From NCBI RefSeq assembly GCF_036346615.1, contig NZ_CP107836.1, positions 5,828,001-5,892,000 of the forward strand: DNA of 64,000 nt, written 5' to 3'. The notes under the pieces are model-generated. The model saw only the letters and a list, made by a program, of their open reading frames with translations, searched no databases and was not told where the DNA came from. Origin of the DNA: Streptomyces sp. NBC_00523 (GTDB lineage: Bacteria > Actinomycetota > Actinomycetes > Streptomycetales > Streptomycetaceae). This document shows, piece after piece, positions 51,029-58,867 of the stretch; position 1 is the first letter of the stretch, and each line of letters opens with the position of its first letter. Position numbers and translations under genes: made by a program.

Positions 51029-53158
51029 TTACGCCGGAACGCTGGCCACGCCCGCCGCCAGGAACTTCTTCCCGTTCACGCGCTCCGAGACGCCCTCGCG
51101 GTCCAGGTACGGCGTGATGCCGCCCAGGTGGAAGGGCCAGCCGGCGCCCGTGATCAGGCAGAGGTCGATGTCCTGGGCCTCGGCCACGACGCCCTCGTCC
51201 AGCATCAGGCCGATCTCCTGGGCCACCGCGTCCAGGACGCGGTCGCGGACCTGCTCCTCGGTCAGGACGGTGTCGCCCTGCTTGAGGAGGGCGGCGACCT
51301 CGGGGTCGAGGACCGGCGCGCCGGAGTCGTAGACGTAGAAGCCGCGCTTGCCGGCCTTCACGACGGCCGCCAGGTTCTCGGAGACCGTGAAGCGCTCCGG
51401 GAAGGCGCGGTTCAGGGTCTCGGAGACGTGCAGGCCGATCGCCGGGCCGACGAGCTCCAGGAGCACCAGCGGGGACATCGGCAGGCCGAGGGGCTCGATG
51501 GCCTTCTCCGCGGTCTCGACCGGGGTGCCCTCGTCGATGACGTTCTGGATCTCGCCCATGAAGCGGGTGAGGATGCGGTTGACGACGAACGCCGGGGCGT
51601 CCTTCACCAGCACCGCGGTCTTCTTCAGCTTGCGGGCCACACCGAAGGCGGTGGCCAGCGAGGCGTCGTCCGTCTGCTCGCCGCGCACGATCTCCAGGAG
51701 CGGCAGGATCGCGACCGGGTTGAAGAAGTGGAAGCCGACGACCCGCTCGGGGTTCTTCAGCTTCGACGCCATCTCGGTGACCGAGAGGGACGAGGTGTTG
51801 GTGGCGAGGATCGCGTGCGCCGGGGCGACCGCCTCGACCTCCGCGAACACCTGCTGCTTGACGCCGATCTCCTCGAAGACCGCCTCGATGATGAAGTCGG
51901 CGTCGGAGAAGCCCTCCGCCTTGTCCAGCACACCGGTGACCAGGGCCTTCAGGCGGTTGGCCTTGTCCTGGTTGATGCGGCCCTTGCCGAGCAGCTTCTC
52001 GATCTCGGCGTGGACGTAGCCCACACCCTTGTCGACGCGCTCCTGGTCGATGTCGGTCAGCACGACCGGCACCTCCAGGCGGCGCAGGAAGAGCAGGGCG
52101 AGCTGGCTGGCCATCAGGCCCGCGCCCACCACGCCGACCTTGGTGACCGGGCGCGCCAGGTTCTTGTCCGGGGCCCCGGCCGGGCGCTTGGCGCGCTTCT
52201 GGACCAGGTTGAAGGAGTAGATCCCGGACCGCAGCTCGCCGCCCATGATCAGGTCCGCCAGGGCCTGGTCCTCGCGGTCGAAGCCGGCGGACAGGTCGCC
52301 GTCCTTGGCCGCGGCGACGATCTCCAGCGCGCGGTACGCGGCCGGGGCCGCACCGTGCACCTTGGAGTCGGCGATGGCCCGGCCGCGCGCGACGGCCTGG
52401 TCCCAGGCGTCCCCGCGGTCGATCTCGGGGCGCTCCACGGCGACCGTGCCGTTGAGCACGTCCGCGGTCCAGACGAGGGACCGCTCCAGGAAGTCCGCGC
52501 CCTCGAAGAGCGCGTCCGCGATGCCGAGCTCGAAGACCTGCTTGCCCTTGAGCTGGCGGTTCTGGTTCAGCGAGTTCTCGATGATCACCGAGACCGCGCG
52601 GTCGGCGCCGATCAGGTTCGGCAGCAGCACGCAGCCGCCCCAGCCGGGGACCAGACCGAGGAAGACCTCGGGCAGCGAGAACGCCGGCAGCGCCTTGGAG
52701 ACGGTGCGGTACGAGCAGTGCAGCCCGACCTCGACACCGCCGCCCATCGCCGCGCCGTTGTAGTACGCGAACGTGGGCACCGCGAGACCGGAGAGGCGGC
52801 GGAAGACGTCGTGGCCGCCCTTGCCGATGGCGAGCGCGTCCTTGTGCTCCTTGAGCAGCTCGACGCCCTTGAGGTCGGCGCCGACCGCGAAGATGAACGG
52901 CTTGCCGGTGATGCCGACGCCGGTGATCGCGCCGTCGGCGGCCTCCTTCTCGACCTGGTCGATCGCGGCGTCGAGGTTCGCCAGCGACTGCGGTCCGAAG
53001 GTGGTCGGCTTGGTGTGGTCCAGGCCGTTGTCCAGCGTGATGAGGGCGAAGCGCCCCGCACCGGCCGGCAGGTCCAGGTGGCGTACGTGCGCCTGGGTGA
53101 CGACCTCGTCCGGGAACAGCTCGGCCGCACCCTTCAGAAGCTCGGTGGTGGTGCTCAC
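51029..53158 (-). CDS. fadB: FadB, fatty-acid oxidation complex alpha subunit
   Basis: 709 residues combining an enoyl-CoA hydratase N-terminal half (about 10-230: KPFIFAVGADLKGVELLKEH, AAMGGGVEVGLHCSYRTVSK, FLGLVPGWGG) with a 3-hydroxyacyl-CoA dehydrogenase half (about 340-709: NAD site VGVVGAGLMASQLAL, ILATNTSSLSVTEMA, VVGFHFFNPVAILPL, KDAPAFVVNRIL). It performs hydration and oxidation in beta-oxidation. GTG at 53158 overlaps the thiolase stop by four bases and follows GGAGG, so fadA and fadB are translated together. In S. coelicolor the pair is, from memory, SCO6026/6027. The 24 in-frame residues before this GTG are unconserved. Confidence 0.95.
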   Translation of the reverse strand: MSTTTELLKGAAELFPDEVVTQAHVRHLDLPAGAGRFALITLDNGLDHTKPTTFGPQSLANLDAAIDQVEKEAADGAITGVGITGKPFIFAVGADLKGVELLKEHKDALAIGKGGHDVFRRLSGLAVPTFAYYNGAAMGGGVEVGLHCSYRTVSKALPAFSLPEVFLGLVPGWGGCVLLPNLIGADRAVSVIIENSLNQNRQLKGKQVFELGIADALFEGADFLERSLVWTADVLNGTVAVERPEIDRGDAWDQAVARGRAIADSKVHGAAPAAYRALEIVAAAKDGDLSAGFDREDQALADLIMGGELRSGIYSFNLVQKRAKRPAGAPDKNLARPVTKVGVVGAGLMASQLALLFLRRLEVPVVLTDIDQERVDKGVGYVHAEIEKLLGKGRINQDKANRLKALVTGVLDKAEGFSDADFIIEAVFEEIGVKQQVFAEVEAVAPAHAILATNTSSLSVTEMASKLKNPERVVGFHFFNPVAILPLLEIVRGEQTDDASLATAFGVARKLKKTAVLVKDAPAFVVNRILTRFMGEIQNVIDEGTPVETAEKAIEPLGLPMSPLVLLELVGPAIGLHVSETLNRAFPERFTVSENLAAVVKAGKRGFYVYDSGAPVLDPEVAALLKQGDTVLTEEQVRDRVLDAVAQEIGLMLDEGVVAEAQDIDLCLITGAGWPFHLGGITPYLDREGVSERVNGKKFLAAGVASVPA

Positions 53159-54381
53159 TTGTCGCCTCCGGCGTTCTCGAAGTGCGGGTTCTCCCAGACG
53201 ACCGTGGCGCCCATGCCGAAGCCGACGCACATGGTCGTGAGGCCGTAACGGACCTCGGGGTGCTCCTCGAACTGGCGGGCCAGCTGCGTCATCAGCCGGA
53301 CGCCGGAGGAGGCCAGCGGGTGACCGTAGGCGATCGCGCCGCCGTACTGGTTGACGCGGGCGTCGTCGTCGGCGATGCCGTAGTGCTCCAGGAACGCCAG
53401 CACCTGTACGGCGAACGCCTCGTTGATCTCGAAGAGACCGATGTCCGTGATGGAAAGACCGGCCTGGGCGAGGGCCTTCTCGGTGGCCGGGATCGGTCCG
53501 TAGCCCATGACCTCCGGCTCGACGCCCGCGAAGGCGTACGAGACGAGGCGCATCTTGACCGGGAGGCCCAGCTCGCGGGCGACGTCCTCGGCGGCGAGCA
53601 GCGAGGCGGTGGCGCCGTCGTTGAGGCCCGCGGCGTTACCGGCGGTGACGCGGCCGTGGGCGCGGAACGGGGTCTTCAGGTTGGCCAGGGACTCCATGGA
53701 GGTGCCCGGGCGCATCGGCTCGTCGGCGGTGACCAGGCCCCAGCCCGTCTCACCGGCCTCCGCGTTCGTGCGGCGCACCGAGACCGGCACCAGGTCCTGC
53801 TGGATCTTGCCGTTGGCGTACGCCTTGGCGGCCTTCTCCTGCGACCGCACCGCGTAGGCGTCGGCGCGCTCCTTGGTGATCGTGGGGTACCGGTCGTGCA
53901 GGTTCTCCGCGGTCATGCCCATGAAGAGGGCGGACTCGTCGACCAGCTTCTCCGACACGAACCGCGGGTTCGGGTCCACGCCCTCGCCCATCGGGTGGCG
54001 GCCCATGTGCTCGACACCGCCGGCGACGACGACGTCGTACGCGCCGAAGGCGATGGAGCCGGCCGTCGAGGTGACGGCGGTCAGGGCGCCCGCGCACATG
54101 CGGTCGATGGAGTAGCCCGGGACGGACTGCGGCAGACCGGCGAGGATGCCGGCGGTACGGCCGAGGGTCAGGCCCTGGTCACCGATCTGCGTGGTCGCGG
54201 CGATGGCGACCTCGTCGATCTTCTTGGGGTCCAGGTCCGGGTTGCGGCGCAGCAGCTCCCGGATGGCCTTCACGACGAGATCGTCGGCGCGGGTCTCGTG
54301 GTAGATGCCCTTCGGGCCCGCCTTGCCGAACGGGGTGCGGACGCCGTCTACGAAGACGACGTCCCGGATGGTACGAGGCAC
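53155..54381 (-). CDS. fadA: FadA, acetyl-CoA acyltransferase (thiolase)
   Basis: 408 residues, standard thiolase length. The acyl-accepting Cys is in IDRMCAGALTAVTS, the conserved EINEAFA segment is present, His is in AIAYGHPLASSG, and the second Cys is in TMCVGFGMGA. It cleaves 3-ketoacyl-CoA to acetyl-CoA and a shortened acyl-CoA, the last step of beta-oxidation, and would form a complex with FadB. GTG at 54381 has GGAGGAG eight bases upstream. First gene of a two-gene operon. Confidence 0.95.
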   Translation of the reverse strand: MPRTIRDVVFVDGVRTPFGKAGPKGIYHETRADDLVVKAIRELLRRNPDLDPKKIDEVAIAATTQIGDQGLTLGRTAGILAGLPQSVPGYSIDRMCAGALTAVTSTAGSIAFGAYDVVVAGGVEHMGRHPMGEGVDPNPRFVSEKLVDESALFMGMTAENLHDRYPTITKERADAYAVRSQEKAAKAYANGKIQQDLVPVSVRRTNAEAGETGWGLVTADEPMRPGTSMESLANLKTPFRAHGRVTAGNAAGLNDGATASLLAAEDVARELGLPVKMRLVSYAFAGVEPEVMGYGPIPATEKALAQAGLSITDIGLFEINEAFAVQVLAFLEHYGIADDDARVNQYGGAIAYGHPLASSGVRLMTQLARQFEEHPEVRYGLTTMCVGFGMGATVVWENPHFENAGGDK

Positions 54382-54546
54382 GATGGCTCTCCTCCAGGGT
54401 GCGGGATGGCACTGCTGCGGGGCGCGCCCGGAGGCACGCCGCTCCGGTCATGCTACTTGCGGGTAACCAGACTGCCCACCCCCTGTGGCCGGAGCGGCGA
54501 ACGTCACACGCGGAAACTGCCCGGAGAGCACCCCTCCGCACACGGA

Positions 54547-54590
54547 GAATGGCCCGGACGGACTCGAAAACGAGTCCGTCCGGGCCATTC
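54547..54590. terminator. terminator hairpin after RNase D gene
   Basis: Perfect 20-bp arms GAATGGCCCGGACGGACTCG and its complement with loop AAAA. It lies 76 bases beyond the stop of the leftward RNase D gene and upstream of the fadA promoter. Confidence 0.93.
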
Positions 54591-54665
54591 GCGTTCCGCG
54601 CGGGCCGCGCGGAACGTGGCGTGATTACGCCCCTGCCCTATGCCGTCACGAGAGGCCGCGTGCCG

Positions 54666-55940
54666 TTACGAGGGCTGCGTGAGCGCCCGGTACAGCAGCG
54701 GGGCGACCTGCTCGATCTGCCAGTGTCGCGCGCCGTACCCGGCGAGCGCGGACTCCACCGTCTCCGGCGTCGGGTTCTTCGGCGGCTCCCAGCAGACCCG
54801 CCGCACCGTGTCCGGCGTGATCAGGTTCTCCTGCGGCAGGTGCAGCCGCTCCGCCAGCGCGGAGACCGCGGCGCGGGCCGCGGAGAGCCGGGCGGCGGCG
54901 GCCGGGTCCTTGTCGGCCCAGGCGCGCGGCGGCGGCGGTCCCGCGAGGGCCTGGCCGGGCTGCGGCAGCTCCGTGTCGGGCAGCGCCTTGGCCCGGTCCA
55001 CGGCGGCCTGCCACTGCTCCAGCTGGCGCCGGCCCATGCGCGGACCGAAGCCGGTGAGGGCGGTCAGCGCCTGGGTGTTCGCCGGGAGGGCGAGCGCGGC
55101 CTCGATGATCGCGGCGTCGCCGAGCACCTTGCCGGGCGAGATGTCGCGCCGCCGGGCGATCTGGTCCCGGGCGTTCCACAGCTCCCGGACGACCGCCATC
55201 TGACGGCGGCGGCGGACCTTGTGCATCCCGGAGGTGCGGCGCCACGGGTCCTGGCGCGGGGGAGCGGGCGGCGCCGAGGCGATGGCGGAGAACTCCTCCT
55301 GGGCCCATTCCAGCTTGCCCTGCCGGTCGAGCTCGTCCTCCAGCGCGTTGCGCAGGTCGATGAGGAGTTCAACGTCGAGCGCGGCGTAACGCAGCCAGGG
55401 CTCGGGCAGCGGGCGGGTGGACCAGTCGACGGCGGAGTGGCCCTTCTCCAGCGAGTAGCCGAGGACGTTCTCGACCATGGCGCCGAGGCCGACGCGCGGG
55501 AAACCGGCCAGCCGTCCGGCGAGCTCGGTGTCGAAGAGCCCGGTCGGTGTCATCCCTATCTCGCGCAGACAGGGCAGGTCCTGCGTCGCCGCGTGCAGGA
55601 TCCACTCGGTGCCGTGCAGGGCCTCGCCGAGCCCGGAGAGGTCGGGGCAGCCGACGGGGTCCACGAGCGCGCTGCCCGCCCCGTCGCGGCGCAGTTGGAC
55701 GAGATAGGCGCGCTGGCCGTAGCGGTAGCCGGACGCCCGCTCGGCGTCCACGGCCACCGGGCCCGAGCCCGCGGCGAATGCGGCGATCACCCCGGCCAGG
55801 GCGTCGTCGGACGCCACCACCGGCGGAATGCCCTCGCGCGGTTCGAGCAAGGGGATCGGCGCCGGGGCGACGTCGTCCGGGGGAGCGCCCCCGGTGGTTC
55901 GCAGTGATGTGTCTGCTGCGGTCTCTTGGGCGTCGGTCAC
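54666..55940 (-). CDS. rnd: ribonuclease D (DEDDy exonuclease with HRDC domain)
   Basis: 424 residues. The 3'-5' exonuclease domain is at about residues 40-215: motif I VAVDAERASGYRYGQRAYLV, motif II HAATQDLPCLREIG, motif III YAALDVELLIDLRNAL, giving the DEDDy acid set. An HRDC nucleic-acid-binding domain follows near 240-320 (RRRQMAVVRELWNARDQIAR, ISPGKVLGD). Trims 3' ends of tRNA and other structured RNAs. The actinobacterial form has a longer C-terminal part ending PLLYRALTQPS. GTG at 55940. A strong hairpin ends the unit; a perfect 38-bp palindrome separates it from the upstream response-regulator gene. Confidence 0.93.
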   Translation of the reverse strand: MTDAQETAADTSLRTTGGAPPDDVAPAPIPLLEPREGIPPVVASDDALAGVIAAFAAGSGPVAVDAERASGYRYGQRAYLVQLRRDGAGSALVDPVGCPDLSGLGEALHGTEWILHAATQDLPCLREIGMTPTGLFDTELAGRLAGFPRVGLGAMVENVLGYSLEKGHSAVDWSTRPLPEPWLRYAALDVELLIDLRNALEDELDRQGKLEWAQEEFSAIASAPPAPPRQDPWRRTSGMHKVRRRRQMAVVRELWNARDQIARRRDISPGKVLGDAAIIEAALALPANTQALTALTGFGPRMGRRQLEQWQAAVDRAKALPDTELPQPGQALAGPPPPRAWADKDPAAAARLSAARAAVSALAERLHLPQENLITPDTVRRVCWEPPKNPTPETVESALAGYGARHWQIEQVAPLLYRALTQPS

Positions 55941-55964
55941 GTGTCAAGGGTATCTGTGTGTGCG

Positions 55965-56002
55965 CGGCGCCTGCCGACGGAACGTTCCGTCGGCAGGCGC
56001 CG
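55965..56002. terminator. 38-bp perfect palindrome, terminator after response regulator gene
   Basis: Perfect self-complementary 38 bases, beginning CGGCGCCTGCCGACGG and centred on AACGTT, 54 bases beyond the stop of the response regulator and 25 bases before the RNase D start. As RNA it forms a long stem with a minimal loop. Confidence 0.9.
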
Positions 56003-56055
56003 ATGCACGTAATCCAGCCGGTTCCGTACGCCGTGCACCGGCCGGGGGCGGGAAA

Positions 56056-56718
56056 TCAGTGGATGATGCCCGTCCGCAGGGCCACCGCGACCATGCCGGC
56101 GCGGTCGCCGGTGCCCAGCTTGCGGGCGATGCGGGCGAGGTGGCTCTTCACGGTCAGGGCGGAAAGACCCATGGAGACACCGATGGCCTTGTTGGACTGG
56201 CCCTCGGCGACGAGCCGCAGGACCTCCACCTCGCGGCCGGACAGTTCGCGGTAGCCGCCCGGGTGGCTCGGGGTGCCGGGGGGCCGGCGGTGCATCCGGG
56301 CGGCGGTGGCGCCGATGGGGGCGACGCCGGGACGGGCCGGGTGGCCGATGTTGGTACGGGTGCCGGTGACGACGTAGCCCTTGACTCCGCCCGCGAGGGC
56401 GTTGCGCACGGCGCCGATGTCGTCGGCGGCGGACAGGGCCAGACCGTTGGGCCAGCCGGCGGCTCGGGTTTCGGACAGCAGGGTCAGCCCGGAACCGTCG
56501 GGCAGGTGGACGTCGGCTACGCAGATGTCGCGCGGGTTGCCGACGCGGGGACGGGCCTCCGCGATGGACGACGCCTCGATGACGTCACGAACTCCGAGGG
56601 CCCACAGATGGCGGGTCACGGTGGAACGGACGCGCGGGTCGGCCACGACGACCATGGCCGTCGGCTTGTTCGGGCGGTAGGCGACCAGGCTTGCGGGCTG
56701 CTCGAGGAGAACGGACAC
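56056..56718 (-). CDS. atypical LuxR-type response regulator
   Basis: 220 residues. The N-terminal receiver-like domain (about 20-125) keeps the phospho-acceptor position Asp69 (ICVADVHLPDGSG) and a Ser at the Thr/Ser position (Ser96). It has a single acidic residue (Asp27, VVVADPRV) where two are usual, and GYVVTG where the invariant Lys should follow GYxx. The C-terminal LuxR/GerE HTH is at about 155-215: LSGREVEVLRLVAEGQSNKAIGV then GLSALTVKSHLARIARKLG. No sensor kinase is nearby, so an orphan, possibly not phosphorylated in the normal way. GTG at 56718 with AGGAGG four bases before. Widely kept at this place next to DUF3000/hemE in Streptomyces. Confidence 0.9.
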   Translation of the reverse strand: MSVLLEQPASLVAYRPNKPTAMVVVADPRVRSTVTRHLWALGVRDVIEASSIAEARPRVGNPRDICVADVHLPDGSGLTLLSETRAAGWPNGLALSAADDIGAVRNALAGGVKGYVVTGTRTNIGHPARPGVAPIGATAARMHRRPPGTPSHPGGYRELSGREVEVLRLVAEGQSNKAIGVSMGLSALTVKSHLARIARKLGTGDRAGMVAVALRTGIIH

Positions 56719-57019
56719 CAGGCCTCCTGGGGAGTGGCGGGACGGGCCGGCTCGGGGGTGAAGCCGGGGCGAACCGTGCTTGAAGGGTCATTGACTCCTT
56801 CGGCAGCAGACCCCTGCTCCTTTAGGGGAAGATCACGATTTATTGAGTAACAATTCGGGCAAATGGGGTTCTCGATCGATTCCTGAGAGCGTTTTCCGCT
56901 GGCTGAAACTGATCGCATGACGCAGTGTCACGGAAATCACCTGACGCGGCGGCACGGGTGGCGGCACGGAAAACGGGGCGGCCCGGAGGCCGCCCCGCTC
57001 GCGCCGTTCAGGACAGGGA
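56719..57019. promoter_or_regulatory. 301-bp region upstream of response regulator gene
   Basis: No gene seen. AT-richer than average, with TTGTTACTCAATAAATCG on the minus strand about 130 bases before the start, where a promoter is likely. The far end holds the DUF3000 terminator hairpin at 56975-56996. Confidence 0.4.
56975..56996. terminator. terminator hairpin after DUF3000 gene
   Basis: Perfect 9-bp arms GGGGCGGCC / GGCCGCCCC with loop CGGA, 24 bases beyond the stop of the leftward DUF3000 gene. Confidence 0.8.
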
Positions 57020-57679
57020 CTACGTCGTCTGCGGGCCCCGGCGCTGTGGGAGCGTGACCACCGCCGCGTCGAGAGGGCCCGACGGCGGCAGGCCCGCGAT
57101 CTGACAGAGCAGGTCGCCCCAGGCGACCAGGTGCGCCGCCGCGTCCGGTGCGCCGCCCAGCCCCTCGCGCGGGGTCCACGAGGCCCGGATCTCGATCTGC
57201 GTCGCGGGGCGCCGGGTCTCCAGCGCGCCGAAGTAGTGCGAGCCCGCCATGGTGACCGTGCCGCCCGCCTCCCCATAGAACAGGCCCCGGGCCTCCAGCG
57301 CGCCGGTCAGCCAGGACCAGCAGACCTCGGGGAGCAGCGGATCGGCGGCCATCTCCGGCTCCAGCTCGGCGCGGACGAGGGTCACGAGCCGGAAACTGCC
57401 CTGCCACGCCTCGTGGCCGGCCGGGTCGTGGAGCAGGACGAGCCGGCCGTCGGCGAGGTCGTCGTCGCCGTCGACCACCGCGGCCTCCAGCGCGTACGCG
57501 TGCGGGGCGAGCCGCTTCGGCGGCCGGGTCGGCTCCACCTCCAGTTCGGGACGCAGCCGCGCCGCGCGCAGCGCGTCCACCGCCGAACGGAACGCGGACG
57601 GTACGGCACCACCCTCCGCGCCGTCCGTGCCGTCAGCGCCATCGGATTGACCGGAGATGTGTCCCTGAGCCGCAGCCAT
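57020..57679 (-). CDS. DUF3000 family protein
   Basis: 219 residues, cytoplasmic. The segment VPSAFRSAVDALRAARLRPE, then RLAPHAYALEAAV, LVLLHDPAGHEAWQGSFRLV and EVCWSWLTGALEARG are features I associate with the actinobacterial DUF3000 family, typically found divergent from hemE as here (93 bases between starts). Function unknown. The conserved location suggests a link to haem supply, possibly shared expression with hemE. ATG at 57679; the first about 25 residues are Gly/Asp-rich and probably disordered. Confidence 0.85.
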   Translation of the reverse strand: MAAAQGHISGQSDGADGTDGAEGGAVPSAFRSAVDALRAARLRPELEVEPTRPPKRLAPHAYALEAAVVDGDDDLADGRLVLLHDPAGHEAWQGSFRLVTLVRAELEPEMAADPLLPEVCWSWLTGALEARGLFYGEAGGTVTMAGSHYFGALETRRPATQIEIRASWTPREGLGGAPDAAAHLVAWGDLLCQIAGLPPSGPLDAAVVTLPQRRGPQTT

Positions 57680-57771
57680 GCGGGGAAGAGTAGGCGGAAC
57701 GGGAGCTCCGTGTGCGGAAGGACACCCGTGCGGGGCCGGGCTCGTTGCCCACGCGTGCGAAGATTCTGTGC

Positions 57772-58845
57772 GTGAGTGCCAACGACCGCCCCTCCGGGCC
57801 GCAGACGAAGACTTCCGCCACCTACGACTCGGCGTTCCTCAAGGCGTGCCGGCGCGAGCCGGTCCCGCACACGCCGGTCTGGTTCATGCGCCAGGCGGGG
57901 CGCTCGCTGCCCGAGTACCTGAAGGTGCGCGAAGGCATCCCGATGCTCCAGTCCTGCACGATGCCGGAGCTCGTCGCCGAGATCACGATGCAGCCCGTCC
58001 GCCGCCACAAGGTCGACGCCGCCGTCTACTACAGCGACATCGTCGTCCCGCTGAAGGCCATCGGCATCGACCTCGACATCAAGCCCGGCGTCGGCCCGGT
58101 GATCGCCGAGCCGATCCGCACCCGCGCCGACCTCGCCCGGCTGCGCGACCTGACCCCCGAGGACGTCCCGTACGTCACCGAGGCCGTCCGGCTGCTCACC
58201 GCCGAGCTGGGGGAGACCCCGCTGATCGGCTTCGCGGGCGCGCCGTTCACCCTCGCGAGCTACCTCGTGGAGGGCGGGCCCTCCCGTAACCACGAGCACA
58301 CCAAGGCCATGATGTACGGCGACCCGGAGCTCTGGGCCGACCTGCTCGACCGGCTCGCCGAGATCACCGGTGCCTTCCTCAAGGTCCAGATCGAGGCCGG
58401 CGCCTCGGCCGTCCAGCTCTTCGACTCCTGGGTCGGCGCCCTGGCCCCCGCCGACTACCGGCGCTCCGTGCTGCCCGCCTCCGCGAAGGTCTTCGACGCC
58501 GTCGCCGCGTACGGGGTCCCCCGCATCCACTTCGGCGTCGGCACCGGCGAACTGCTCGGCCTGATGGGCGAGGCCGGGGCGGACGTCGTCGGTGTCGACT
58601 GGCGGGTGCCGCTGGACGAGGCCGCGCGCCGCGTCGGCCCCGGCAAGGCGCTCCAGGGCAACCTCGACCCGGCGGTGCTGTTCGCGCCGACCTCCGCGGT
58701 GGAGGCCAAGACCCGGGAGGTGCTGGACGCGGCCGCCGGTCTGGAGGGCCACATCTTCAACCTGGGCCACGGCGTCATGCCGAACATGGACCCGGACGCG
58801 CTCTCCCGCCTCGTCGAATACGTCCACACCCGCACCGCCCGCTGA
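57772..58845 (+). CDS. hemE: uroporphyrinogen decarboxylase HemE
   Basis: 357 residues. It decarboxylates the four acetate side chains of uroporphyrinogen III to give coproporphyrinogen III in haem synthesis. The N-terminal active-site motif PVWFMRQAGRSLPEY, the second signature GFAGAPFTLASYLVEG, and IHFGVGTGELLGLM are clear. GTG at 57772 (VSANDRPSGPQ); upstream has no Shine-Dalgarno but AAGATT sits 8-13 bases before, so a leaderless transcript is possible. Divergent from DUF3000; the haem genes hemY and hemQ follow 1.5 kb downstream on the same strand, interrupted by an oppositely oriented flavoprotein gene. Confidence 0.96.
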   Translation: MSANDRPSGPQTKTSATYDSAFLKACRREPVPHTPVWFMRQAGRSLPEYLKVREGIPMLQSCTMPELVAEITMQPVRRHKVDAAVYYSDIVVPLKAIGIDLDIKPGVGPVIAEPIRTRADLARLRDLTPEDVPYVTEAVRLLTAELGETPLIGFAGAPFTLASYLVEGGPSRNHEHTKAMMYGDPELWADLLDRLAEITGAFLKVQIEAGASAVQLFDSWVGALAPADYRRSVLPASAKVFDAVAAYGVPRIHFGVGTGELLGLMGEAGADVVGVDWRVPLDEAARRVGPGKALQGNLDPAVLFAPTSAVEAKTREVLDAAAGLEGHIFNLGHGVMPNMDPDALSRLVEYVHTRTAR

Positions 58846-58867
58846 ACCCCGCGGAGGCGGGCGCCGC

